Assembly: GCA_947587565.1 (NCBI GenBank)
Contig: CANPYA010000022.1
Location: 1 to 13,606, forward strand
Direction of reading: 5' to 3'
Source: an uncultured Bacilli bacterium
GTDB taxonomy: Bacteria > Bacillota_I > Bacilli_A > RF39 > UBA660
Length of the DNA: 13,606 nt
Shown in pieces: positions 1 through 6,519 of the stretch. Positions within the stretch are counted from its first letter, which is position 1. Each line of letters opens with the position of its first letter. The notes below the pieces were generated by a model. It had not been told where the DNA came from. It saw nothing but the letters and a program-made list of their open reading frames with translations, and ran no database searches. Made by a program: the position numbers and the translations under genes.

Positions 1-816
1 TAAAAGTCTTTCTTCATCACCATTATTATTCATTATATCTTCATAAATATCAAAATAGTAAGATGGATAAAGAAGTCTTGCATATAACATATGATAACTA
101 TAAGGAGTTAATTTTTTAATTTTTAAATAAGTAATTAAATCTAATAAACTATCTTCCCCATTAAAAAATTCAATTTTTAAATAACCTGCCACATCCCGTA
201 CTTCTAAATCAAAAATAAAACTTAGGGGATTTAAATAATTAAGATTAGTGTTGGGATAAAATATTCTTCTATGGGACAAGGTAATATGGTCATATTCTGA
301 TAAACCAATAACCTTATTAATTTTATTGACATAACTAATGGCATTTTCGGCAAGACCGATATAATAACTAAAAGAATCTAAAACTATTTTTTTATCTTTA
401 CCTAATTCTTTAATTTGATATTCAAAATAATCAATTTTACTACTCCAAAGTTCACCCCAGTTGTTACGATATAATTTACTATTTGTACTATTTAATTTTA
501 ATTTACTTAAATATTCACATAATGTTATAAAATTAATTTGTTCATCTTTATTACAATTAAGTTTTAATAAAAGATAATAATTATCACCAACTTTAGTTAA
601 GATTTGCCCATAACGATTAAAAACAAATTCATGAACCCTTATACCTTTAAATTTGAGTTCATTACTTATCGTTATTAAATCCTTAAGTTCCTCTTCAGTG
701 CGATTGAAAAAGACAAAATAAAAAGTGTCACCATAATAGGTAAAGGTCGCATAATTATTCTTTTCTTCAATATCTGGAATATCAAAATTATAATTATAAT
801 TAATTATCTCTTTCAT
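1..816 (-). CDS. yutH: YutH/CotS-like spore coat protein, C-terminus cut by window edge
   Basis: An open frame of 272 codons begins at the ATG at 816 and runs off the left edge without a stop, so the C-terminus is missing. The protein resembles the YutH branch of the CotS spore-coat family, which has an aminoglycoside-phosphotransferase/kinase-like fold. Recognisable stretches are a Trp-containing helix around residues 118-132 (NNWGELW), LSHRR near residue 181, RDVAGYLKIEFF near 207 and the YutH-type ending HMLYARLLYPSYYF near 242. No classical HxDxxxxN catalytic loop is evident, so it may be a structural coat component rather than an active kinase. In Bacillus subtilis yutH lies near yutD and yunB, both found just upstream here, which supports the call. 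There is no good Shine-Dalgarno sequence before the ATG. Only a weak TACAAT at 826-831 is seen, so expression may rely on a sporulation promoter or readthrough. Confidence 0.6.
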   Translation of the reverse strand, partial: MKEIINYNYNFDIPDIEEKNNYATFTYYGDTFYFVFFNRTEEELKDLITISNELKFKGIRVHEFVFNRYGQILTKVGDNYYLLLKLNCNKDEQINFITLCEYLSKLKLNSTNSKLYRNNWGELWSSKIDYFEYQIKELGKDKKIVLDSFSYYIGLAENAISYVNKINKVIGLSEYDHITLSHRRIFYPNTNLNYLNPLSFIFDLEVRDVAGYLKIEFFNGEDSLLDLITYLKIKKLTPYSYHMLYARLLYPSYYFDIYEDIMNNNGDEERLL

Positions 817-833
817 ATCTAATAAATTGTATG

Positions 834-860
834 AAAAAAACTGATGTTTAAATCAGTTTT
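834..860 (-). terminator. Rho-independent terminator of the Pro/Thr-repeat gene
   Basis: Arms AAAACTGAT (837-845) and ATCAGTTTT (852-860) form a 9-bp stem with a 6-nt loop. Read on the minus strand, it is followed by a run of T at 836-834. The stem overlaps the stop codon of the gene at 859-1986 and sits just before the yutH-like start, so it separates the two genes. Confidence 0.7.
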
Positions 861-1986
861 ATTTGTGATTTTCTAATTCTTTTTCAAATTTTTGAACTAA
901 AGCATCAAACATATTTTCACACGCTTGCATGAAGGCTTCTTTTTGTTCTTGGAAAACATTTTCATTTGCTGCTTCTGGATTTGCAACTTCCACATTTGTG
1001 ACTTCTGGAGCTGGAGTACTTACTTCTTCCGGTGTTGGTGTTACTGGTGTAATTGGAATTTCTGCAACAGTTGGGATTTCTACTGGAGTTTCAACTTGCG
1101 GAGTAACTTCTGGAGTTGCTATTGGGTTTACTTCAGGTATTGGAATTTCTGTAACTGGAGCACTTGCTTCAACTGTTGGAGCAGGAGCTTCAGGATTAAC
1201 GTCTGACGTCACTGGAGTCTCTGGCGTTGTTACTTCTGGAGTTGGAGTAACTGGAGTTACTTCTTTATTTTCAATAACTGGTATTTCCACATTTGGCATA
1301 CTAGGTGCAGCAGCACTTGGAGTTTCATCTGCTGGTGCATTATTTAAATTATTAAAGTTTAAATCTAAAATTCCGGTTGTATCACTAACTTTATCTTCAG
1401 GATTGTTACTAACAGGAGTATCATTTTGAGGTGCAACTGGTTCAACAGGGATATCAGCAACAGCTGGTGTAACTTGTGGCGTAACATTTTCTACTGGAGT
1501 ACTTGCCTCTACTGTTGGAGTAGGAACTTCAGGAGTAGTTTGTACTTCAGGATTAACTTCTGATGTTACTGGAGTTACAGGTGTCTCTGGGACTACTGGT
1601 GTAGGTTCGGGAGTACTTGCTTGAGCAGGCTCACTACCTTCAACTTTATAAGCATTCTTTAAAGCATCAAAAGAAGGTACTGGTAAAGTTAATTGGGTAT
1701 AATAAACATCATCAGCACTTAATTCATTAGCTAAAGTTATAAATTCTATTTGCCCACCCGCAATAATATTTTTTAAATATTCTTTAACTGTTTGCCATTC
1801 ATTTTGATCTAAAATTTTAGTTAATTTATTATTTTCATATTTACAAACTAAAATAATCGGTAATCCCATGGAACCGTTCATTTCTTCATCCAAAACTACA
1901 TATTCTTTATCACTGGCTTTAAAAGCACATATAAGTGGTTTTTCAACTATAGCACCACCAGTTAGGTTTAATTTTAATTTTCCCAT
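859..1986 (-). CDS. Pro/Thr/Glu-repeat protein of unknown function with a conserved-looking N-terminal domain
   Basis: Not recognised as a named family. Residues 1-115 look like a compact folded domain (mixed beta/alpha, e.g. MGLPIILVCKYENN near 40). Residues 118-342 are a long linker dominated by Pro, Thr, Val, Glu and Ser with PTPEVT/PEVTPQV-type units, including two related blocks at about 133-173 and 255-300. Residues 343-375 form a charged helix (NENVFQEQKEAFMQACENMF). No signal peptide, membrane segment or sortase motif is visible, which is unusual because such linkers are commoner in secreted proteins. It starts from ATG at 1986 behind AGAGGGAT and has its own strong promoter at 2011-2039 and a terminator, so it is probably monocistronic. 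Its position between yutH- and yutD-like genes hints at a mother-cell or coat-associated scaffold role, but that is only inference. Confidence 0.85.
   Translation of the reverse strand: MGKLKLNLTGGAIVEKPLICAFKASDKEYVVLDEEMNGSMGLPIILVCKYENNKLTKILDQNEWQTVKEYLKNIIAGGQIEFITLANELSADDVYYTQLTLPVPSFDALKNAYKVEGSEPAQASTPEPTPVVPETPVTPVTSEVNPEVQTTPEVPTPTVEASTPVENVTPQVTPAVADIPVEPVAPQNDTPVSNNPEDKVSDTTGILDLNFNNLNNAPADETPSAAAPSMPNVEIPVIENKEVTPVTPTPEVTTPETPVTSDVNPEAPAPTVEASAPVTEIPIPEVNPIATPEVTPQVETPVEIPTVAEIPITPVTPTPEEVSTPAPEVTNVEVANPEAANENVFQEQKEAFMQACENMFDALVQKFEKELENHK
1087..1590 (-). repeat. Internally duplicated Pro/Thr-rich coding block
   Basis: Two coding blocks, about 1468-1590 (residues 133-173) and 1087-1224 (residues 255-300), share the order TS(E/D)VNPE, PTVEAS(T/A)PV and TPQV. 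The duplication is also visible in DNA: the segment at 1158-1232 parallels the one beginning at 1499, with many synonymous changes. This indicates an old tandem expansion rather than a recent one. Confidence 0.65.
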
Positions 1987-2010
1987 ACATCAATCCCTCT
2001 ATTCTTTAAC

Positions 2011-2039
2011 ATTATATCAAAACAATTTACTTATTTCAA
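2011..2039 (-). promoter_or_regulatory. SigA-type promoter for the Pro/Thr-repeat gene
   Basis: On the minus strand, TTGAAA (2034-2039) and TATAAT (2011-2016) are separated by exactly 17 bp. A TGA before the -10 gives an extended -10 (TGATATAAT). It lies about 25 bp upstream of the ATG at 1986, after the yutD stop. Confidence 0.75.
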
Positions 2040-2046
2040 CTTCAAC

Positions 2047-2328
2047 TTAATCATTCTTCAATTTTTTAAGGATAAAATGCTTACAACCATAAGCACAATT
2101 ATTTTTTAAATAATCTTCGACATTTTTTATATTGTTATGACTTTTACAAAGCTTATTATTACTTTCATAAAATCCTTTAAGTCTTACTTTCCCATAAGCC
2201 CAATCCCCAACAATATAATCAAAGTTATCATAGTAATCCGTAACAATCTCATCAAAGTTAATTTCTTTAACTGTTTCGCCATAATCTTTTACTACTTCAT
2301 AACTTTTATCCTTTATTTTAATATTCAT
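2047..2328 (-). CDS. yutD: YutD family protein (DUF1027)
   Basis: A 93-residue protein matching the small YutD family in length and sequence. Diagnostic features are the central DYIVGDWAYGKVRLKGF (about residues 37-53), the NVEDYLKNNCAYGC stretch (about 69-82) and the HFILKK ending. YutD proteins are widespread in Bacilli. Their biochemical role is not established as far as I know, so none is assigned here. The ATG at 2328 has an excellent ribosome binding site (AGGGAGG) that overlaps the stop codon of the gene upstream; the gap is 9 nt, so the two are co-transcribed. In Bacillus subtilis yutD belongs to the same neighbourhood as yutH and yunB, as here. Confidence 0.85.
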   Translation of the reverse strand: MNIKIKDKSYEVVKDYGETVKEINFDEIVTDYYDNFDYIVGDWAYGKVRLKGFYESNNKLCKSHNNIKNVEDYLKNNCAYGCKHFILKKLKND

Positions 2329-2337
2329 AAAACCTCC

Positions 2338-3168
2338 CTAAAATACTAATGTTCCAAATATTACAACTACCATTATTGTTGTTACTATTACACTCATAAT
2401 TAATAAAATATCAACATAACCATTACCAGTTGTTATTGGATTATTTTGCATTTTTAATTCTTTAATTTTTTCTTCTAGTAAATAATCTTTATTAATCGCA
2501 TTTTCATTAATATCAAATGATTCATAAATTTCCTTATTAAGTTTATCTACTTCATCACTATTCATTTTACTAATGTCCGCCACAGAATAATTAAACATTT
2601 TATAAATATCAAACCCTAAAATATTCTTCTCTTCTTTAACTTCTTCTGTTTTGGTCTTCGCCTTTAAGCTTTCTTTATAATATTCGGCAATCTCATAAAT
2701 ATTTTCGGCATTTAAGAAGTTATAAGAAAGTCTTAAAGCATTATTAGTTCCTGGTGTATATAACAAATTGAAAAATTCTTTGCTTTCATTTGGGGTTAAA
2801 CCAAAATTAACTCTTTTTAAGGTAAATAAATCAATTAAACTTTTTTGGACTTCAATAAAATAGATATTAACCTCCCTTTTAACTGATCTCGTATTTCTTT
2901 CTTCAATTTGATAAAAACCATCTAAAAGTCTTTTGAAACTATCGATATCTTCTTTTTTAGCGCCATATTTCATCAAATTACTATCTAAGGCTTCTTCACT
3001 TTTGATTTGATATGGATTTATGATATCTAACTCACCATAAATACTTATAAGCATTCTTACTACTACTACTAAAAATGAATTAAATAATTTGCCTTCTTCT
3101 TTATCTTTACTTAGTAAATAATCTTGGATAGCTTTATCAAAGGCTTCATTAACAAAATATGTCTTCAT
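2338..3168 (-). CDS. Tail-anchored membrane protein of unknown function
   Basis: A 276-residue protein without a recognised family. About 250 residues are predicted cytosolic and mostly helical, with many Glu, Lys and Asn and a charged linker around residues 172-182. A single hydrophobic segment at about 252-276 (GYVDILLIMSVIVTTIMVVV) reaches the very end, so it looks like a C-terminal tail anchor with the bulk of the protein inside the cell. ATG at 3168 follows AGGTGAT. Its own extended -10 promoter lies at 3187-3195, and it reads into yutD with a 9-nt gap. Between yunB and yutD, Bacillus subtilis has other genes (yutC, lipA, yunA in my recollection), none of which this resembles. Confidence 0.85.
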   Translation of the reverse strand: MKTYFVNEAFDKAIQDYLLSKDKEEGKLFNSFLVVVVRMLISIYGELDIINPYQIKSEEALDSNLMKYGAKKEDIDSFKRLLDGFYQIEERNTRSVKREVNIYFIEVQKSLIDLFTLKRVNFGLTPNESKEFFNLLYTPGTNNALRLSYNFLNAENIYEIAEYYKESLKAKTKTEEVKEEKNILGFDIYKMFNYSVADISKMNSDEVDKLNKEIYESFDINENAINKDYLLEEKIKELKMQNNPITTGNGYVDILLIMSVIVTTIMVVVIFGTLVF

Positions 3169-3186
3169 CTAGTATCACCTAGAATA

Positions 3187-3195
3187 AGTATAACA
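3187..3195 (-). promoter_or_regulatory. Extended -10 promoter for the tail-anchored gene and yutD
   Basis: The minus strand reads TGTTATACT (extended -10). No good -35 is present at 17 bp. It lies in the 54-nt gap after the yunB stop and about 18 bp before the start codon. The same nine bases occur upstream of rluB. Confidence 0.55.
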
Positions 3196-3222
3196 CAAAC
3201 TTCACTTTTTTAAAATATAAAG

Positions 3223-3966
3223 TTAATTTAAAATTGCACTGCCATTTTCATAGATACCGCCATAAACATCGGGAACTCTTCCGTTAATAACTAGAGAAGC
3301 CACTAAAATATCGTAATGGAATTTATCTTGACTCTTTTTTATCGGCGTAATAATTAATTTTTGCATTTCGACTGTAATATATATTTCTAATAAAGCATTA
3401 TTTAAGCCATAATTAGTAACTTTAGTTTTAACATTCGTAAGTAAGGTTTCATTAAAACTAATTAAAACGGGTATTCTGGGTCCTAAATTATTTAAAAATA
3501 TATTTTTACTACTGATAAATAAAGGTACTTCCATAATCATACCATAGGGGCTAGTTTTTAAATACCGATCATCATAATGCACATTTACCTTACCCTTCTG
3601 AAAATCTAATAAACCTTGTTTTAAAATTTTAGAGATTAAAGTTAGGATAGTATAAGTTTTTTCTAAATCATAATTAACCGTTAAAATTTCACCTTCACTA
3701 TTTCTCGTAATTTCTAATATATCATTGATATTCTTTTTGTTAATAACGGCATTAGTAATTAGTTCATTAAAAAAGTCATAAACTACTTCATCTATTTCTT
3801 CACTCACTAATATCTCGGCTTTTTCACTTATCTTTTTACCATAAACATTAAACATAATAATGGCATTTATTAACACTAAAAAAAGAACAATCAATACTTG
3901 TCTTAATTTATTACTTGTATTTTTAGTTCTTTTTAATTTTCTGGGATAACTTCGAAATCTTTTCAT
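3223..3966 (-). CDS. yunB: Sporulation protein YunB
   Basis: A 247-residue protein close to the usual YunB length. It has a basic N-terminus (KRFRSYPRKLKRTKN), one membrane segment at about 24-43, then an extracytoplasmic domain. YunB hallmarks include NAVINKKI-like residues near 72, YGMIMEVPLF, NNLGPRIPVLISFNETL, KVTNYGLNNALLEIYITVEMQ and the end motif NGRVPDVYGG. In Bacillus subtilis yunB is a SigE-controlled mother-cell gene and its loss impairs sporulation; the molecular role is unclear. Orientation is single-pass with the domain outside the cytoplasm, probably in the intermembrane space of the developing spore. It follows the acidic tail-anchored gene by 8 nt, so the two form an operon. 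Its own Shine-Dalgarno is poor, suggesting coupling to the upstream gene. Confidence 0.87.
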   Translation of the reverse strand: MKRFRSYPRKLKRTKNTSNKLRQVLIVLFLVLINAIIMFNVYGKKISEKAEILVSEEIDEVVYDFFNELITNAVINKKNINDILEITRNSEGEILTVNYDLEKTYTILTLISKILKQGLLDFQKGKVNVHYDDRYLKTSPYGMIMEVPLFISSKNIFLNNLGPRIPVLISFNETLLTNVKTKVTNYGLNNALLEIYITVEMQKLIITPIKKSQDKFHYDILVASLVINGRVPDVYGGIYENGSAILN

Positions 3967-3974
3967 ATTAAATT

Positions 3975-4811
3975 TTATGAAAAGAAAACATTTTTAATTA
4001 TTAAACCTATACCTACGATAAAGATAATCACGATTAAAGCAATAACTACTTTTAATAATACATTATTTGATTCAATACTCTTTTGAAAGTCTTCTATATC
4101 TTGAATATCTTCAAAATCTTTATCTTTTATGGCATTAGATGAAGTATAGAAAGAATTAATCATTTGGGTATCAGTAAGATCTTTTTTTTCTTCTTTCTTA
4201 ACTTCTTCACTTATTTTATTTTGTTCTAAAGTTTCACTTAAAGAATCATCCATATCTTCTTTTAAACCCTCTAAAACTTCGGTATCCCCACTACCTTTAA
4301 GTTCACTTAAAATGTCTAAAGAAGTATTTTCTTTATTTTTGGATTCATTTAAAGCAATCGTATTAATTAAACTTTTTAAATTTTCTTCTTCACTTTCTTC
4401 TGGCTCTTCCTTTTTCTCTAAATTCAAATTTTTTAAAATATCAAATTGAGTATCACGTAATTTTTTTAATCTTTCTTCTTCATAATTTTCTTGTTTTTCT
4501 TCTTTCGCTTTCTCTAAAATAACATTGATATCATATTCTTTGGTTGTTTCTTTTTCTAAAGGAACTTCTTCTTCCTCTTCAATCCGAATACTTCTTCTTT
4601 TTGGTACTTCTTTATATTTGGTATCTAAAATTTGCTTTATTTTTTCGACATCTATTTCAGGTTTATTATCTCCTAAAATGGTCGTATTACTTTTAACCTC
4701 ATAACTATCTAATTCACTTTTACTAATTTCCTTGTATAATTCTTCATTTTTCCCAAAGCGCGTATTTTCTAATTCTTTGTCTTCATAATATCTATTCATT
4801 CGTGAATTCAT
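3975..4811 (-). CDS. Acidic tail-anchored protein upstream of yunB
   Basis: A 278-residue protein, not recognised. It is extremely charged: Glu/Lys-rich, with runs such as EEEEEVPLEKE near residue 78 and KKEEPEESEEEN near 137. Most of it is probably disordered or coiled coil, apart from short helical motifs such as KLRDTQFDILKNL. A single hydrophobic segment at about 254-275 (LLKVVIALIVIIFIVGIGLI) ends the protein, so it is a C-terminal tail anchor with the acidic region in the cytoplasm. ATG at 4811 follows AGAGGTG with good spacing. It forms an operon with yunB (8-nt gap), so a sporulation-membrane role is possible but unproven. It shares architecture, but no obvious sequence, with the other tail-anchored protein at 2338-3168. 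Confidence 0.85.
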   Translation of the reverse strand: MNSRMNRYYEDKELENTRFGKNEELYKEISKSELDSYEVKSNTTILGDNKPEIDVEKIKQILDTKYKEVPKRRSIRIEEEEEVPLEKETTKEYDINVILEKAKEEKQENYEEERLKKLRDTQFDILKNLNLEKKEEPEESEEENLKSLINTIALNESKNKENTSLDILSELKGSGDTEVLEGLKEDMDDSLSETLEQNKISEEVKKEEKKDLTDTQMINSFYTSSNAIKDKDFEDIQDIEDFQKSIESNNVLLKVVIALIVIIFIVGIGLIIKNVFFS

Positions 4812-4831
4812 ATAGATACACCTCTAGCATA

Positions 4832-4840
4832 ATCATAACA
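4832..4840 (-). promoter_or_regulatory. Extended -10 promoter for the acidic tail-anchored gene and yunB
   Basis: The minus strand reads TGTTATGAT about 20 bp before the start codon at 4811. The -35 at 17 bp (TTTAAA) is weak. A sporulation sigma factor could use another element here; none was clear. Confidence 0.4.
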
Positions 4841-4880
4841 TAAATAAAAGTTTTTTTAAATCTAAAATATTACAAAATCG

Positions 4881-4912
4881 GACATTTTTCGTAAATTGTC
4901 AAAATAAATGTC
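4881..4912. repeat. Inverted repeat in the divergent intergenic region
   Basis: GACATTT (4881-4887) and AAATGTC (4906-4912) are inverted around an 18-bp spacer that contains another TTGTC. On the minus strand this gives two TTGACA hexamers. It lies between the acidic protein gene and the ferredoxin gene, 18 bp upstream of the ferredoxin -35, so it could be an operator. It could also be chance in AT-rich DNA. Confidence 0.3.
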
Positions 4913-4929
4913 AAGTTTATGAATATAAA

Positions 4930-4958
4930 TTGCTTTTAGCAAAATATTCTTTTATAAT
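4930..4958 (+). promoter_or_regulatory. Promoter for the ferredoxin gene
   Basis: TTGCTT (4930-4935) and TATAAT (4953-4958) are separated by 17 bp. The -10 is only a few bases from the AAGGAGG ribosome binding site at 4963-4969, so the leader would be very short. The real start of transcription may therefore lie slightly upstream of the usual distance. Confidence 0.6.
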
Positions 4959-4974
4959 TAAGAAGGAGGAAAAT

Positions 4975-5244
4975 ATGGAAAAATTATTTGTTAACAAAGA
5001 AGCCTGTATTGGTTGTGGAGCTTGTGTAGCGATTGATAGTGAACATTTTGATTTTGGTGATGATAATCTATCAGAAGTAATAAGCCAAGAAAATATTGAA
5101 AGTGAAAATGCTAAAAATGCGATGGCTAGTTGTCCAACGGGCGCAATTAGTTTAGTCGAAGACACAACTGAAAAGGAACATGATTGTGAAAATTGTGATG
5201 GCGAACATTGTTGTCATAAAGATGAAGGTTTAGAAGCAGCATAA
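4975..5244 (+). CDS. fer: [4Fe-4S] ferredoxin with an additional Cys/His-rich tail
   Basis: Starting at the ATG at 4975, behind the perfect AAGGAGG, the protein has 89 residues. The in-frame codon at 4930 would fall inside the promoter and was not used. Cys11, Cys14, Cys17 (CIGCGAC) and Cys53 followed by Pro (CPTGAI) form a single [4Fe-4S] site of the Bacillus-type monocluster ferredoxin. Such proteins carry single electrons at low potential in the cytoplasm. The C-terminus is odd: residues 69-81 read HDCENCDGEHCCH, adding Cys71, Cys74, Cys79, Cys80 and three His, beyond the usual end of the family. That tail could bind a metal ion or a second cluster. It precedes a pair of likely iron-sulfur enzymes, but a terminator and a new promoter intervene, so co-function is plausible rather than shown. 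Confidence 0.88.
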   Translation: MEKLFVNKEACIGCGACVAIDSEHFDFGDDNLSEVISQENIESENAKNAMASCPTGAISLVEDTTEKEHDCENCDGEHCCHKDEGLEAA

Positions 5245-5260
5245 TAAATGCTGTTTTTTT
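5234..5260 (+). terminator. Rho-independent terminator after the ferredoxin gene
   Basis: AAGCAGCAT (5234-5242) pairs with ATGCTGTTT (5248-5256), giving a 9-bp stem with one G-T pair and a 5-nt loop, followed by T to 5260. The ferredoxin stop codon lies in the stem and loop. Confidence 0.75.
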
Positions 5261-5267
5261 AGCAATA

Positions 5268-5276
5268 TGATATAAT
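5268..5276 (+). promoter_or_regulatory. Extended -10 promoter for the PP-loop/TudS-like pair
   Basis: TGATATAAT is a full extended -10. No convincing -35 is present. The start codon at 5297 follows AAAGAGG at 5282-5288, so the untranslated leader would be short. Confidence 0.55.
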
Positions 5277-5296
5277 ATTCTAAAGAGGTTTTTGTT

Positions 5297-6004
5297 ATGA
5301 AAAAAGTTTTAGTTTTATTTTCTGGCGGTAAAGATTCATTATTAAGCACGATATTATTAATTGAACAAGGTTATGAAGTTTATTTAGTCCATTATGATAA
5401 TTCTTGTAGTATCGGTACCCAAAATATTAAAGCCGGTTATGAAAGATTAGTTAAAAAATATGGTAAAGATAAAGTTAAATATTATGGAATTAAAAAAACT
5501 GATGCTTTTTTTAGGACCTTTATTAAAGAAATATATAATTTAAAACCTAGGGAAATTTTACAAAAATATGGTGAAATTAGTATTTCAGAATTTAATTGTC
5601 TTGCTTGTCGGTTAGCAATGTATGTTACTTCTATTATTATTTGCATCCAAGAAAAGATATATTATGTTGCAGATGGAGCACGAAAGAATCAATTATTTGT
5701 TATTGAACAAGAAGAATTATTAAAACTATTTACGGAATTATTTCAACAATTTAATATTAAATTATTAACACCTGTTTTAGAATATACTGATGATTATGAA
5801 TTAAAAAATGAATTTATTCTTAGAGGTATTGTTCCTAAAGTTAATGAAGCCCAATGTTTACTTGGCCAACCTAAAGCAAATCCTAATGTTGATAAAGAAT
5901 CTTTAAATGGTGCCATAAATATTTATAATAAAGTTTTAAAAGAAAAGGCATTAATGTTAATTCAAAAATATCAAGATATTACTATAGGAGATAATTATTT
6001 ATGA
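5297..6004 (+). CDS. PP-loop ATPase with TtcA/TtuA-like cysteine pattern
   Basis: A 235-residue protein of the PP-loop (N-type ATP pyrophosphatase) superfamily, with the signature SGGKDS at residues 9-14 after the first beta strand. Such enzymes adenylate a substrate carbonyl so that sulfur or nitrogen can be inserted. Cys101 and Cys104 (NCLACR) plus Cys187 (AQCLLGQP) reproduce the CxxC plus distal Cys arrangement that holds a [4Fe-4S] cluster in the tRNA thiolases TtcA and TtuA; Cys37 (NSCSIG) is extra. The protein is much shorter than TtcA and has no visible RNA-binding domain, so the substrate may be a small molecule or free nucleobase. ATG at 5297 follows AAAGAGG. Its TGA stop overlaps the next ATG (ATGA), showing translational coupling to the TudS-like gene. 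QueC-like or other PP-loop functions remain possible. Confidence 0.75.
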   Translation: MKKVLVLFSGGKDSLLSTILLIEQGYEVYLVHYDNSCSIGTQNIKAGYERLVKKYGKDKVKYYGIKKTDAFFRTFIKEIYNLKPREILQKYGEISISEFNCLACRLAMYVTSIIICIQEKIYYVADGARKNQLFVIEQEELLKLFTELFQQFNIKLLTPVLEYTDDYELKNEFILRGIVPKVNEAQCLLGQPKANPNVDKESLNGAINIYNKVLKEKALMLIQKYQDITIGDNYL

Positions 6005-6519
6005 TGGATAATCGAAGTAAATATTTTGTCTTTGTTCCTTTTTGCTTACTTGCTCAAGCTTATCAAGCTAAAGGCATTGTTAGATATGAATGGAAAAGTT
6101 CTATTAAGCCTTTTGTGGAATTATTAATTAAAAATGATATCAATATTATCCAAATACCTTGTATTGAAAGTACTTATTTAGGCCTTAATAGAGAACCAAT
6201 GGGACTAAGTAAATATAATACTGTAGAATTTAATCAACATTGTGATAAATTAAGTAATCAAATTGCTGAAGAAATTGAAAATTTATCTAATAATAATTAT
6301 AAAGTTTTAGCCATTTTAGGAATAGAACAATCACCATCTTGTTGTGTTAATTATATTTATACTAATAAAGGAATGGAAAAAAGAAGTGGCTTATTTATGG
6401 AAAAATTGCAAGTTAAAATAAAAGACAAAAACATTCCTTTTATTGGTATAAATCGCAAATATATTAATAAATCTTTAAAAGAATTAGAAAAAATAATTAA
6501 TGACGTTAAAAATCATTAA
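6001..6519 (+). CDS. TudS-related putative [4Fe-4S] desulfidase (DUF523-like)
   Basis: A 172-residue protein similar to the TudS/DUF523 group; NCBI has, as I recall, a family of TudS-related putative desulfidases named after Clostridioides difficile CD3072 that looks close. TudS removes sulfur from thiouracil using a [4Fe-4S] cluster held by three cysteines. Candidates here are Cys15 (VPFCLLAQAY), Cys54 (IPCIES) and Cys114 or Cys115 (SPSCC), matching the CLL, CPE and SPSC motifs with changes (CIE rather than CPE). The GLNREPMG stretch near residue 61 is another family mark. Translation starts at 6001, overlapping the PP-loop stop by 4 nt; ATG at 6004 is an alternative. Coupling to a PP-loop thiolase-like enzyme suggests the two act on the same thiolated compound. 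Confidence 0.72.
   Translation: MMDNRSKYFVFVPFCLLAQAYQAKGIVRYEWKSSIKPFVELLIKNDINIIQIPCIESTYLGLNREPMGLSKYNTVEFNQHCDKLSNQIAEEIENLSNNNYKVLAILGIEQSPSCCVNYIYTNKGMEKRSGLFMEKLQVKIKDKNIPFIGINRKYINKSLKELEKIINDVKNH

Noticed and set aside
925..1429. Two long plus-strand ORFs opposite the Pro/Thr-repeat gene
   Set aside because: They are antisense shadows of the repetitive coding sequence: biased low-complexity translations (Cys/Trp/Phe-rich or Thr/Gly/Val-rich), without ribosome binding sites, while the minus-strand gene has a promoter, a ribosome binding site and a terminator.
1868..2349. Plus-strand ORFs at 1868-2050 and 2137-2349
   Set aside because: They lie opposite the start of the repeat gene and opposite yutD, and show no ribosome binding sites or recognisable protein features.
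4917..5165. Minus-strand ORF of 82 codons opposite the ferredoxin gene
   Set aside because: It is a shadow of the ferredoxin gene, which has conserved cysteine motifs, a promoter and a perfect ribosome binding site.
6001..6004. Use of genetic code 4 (TGA as tryptophan), given the mollicute-like AT content
   Set aside because: The PP-loop gene ends at TGA exactly where the next gene begins, and tryptophans throughout are TGG, so the standard bacterial code applies.
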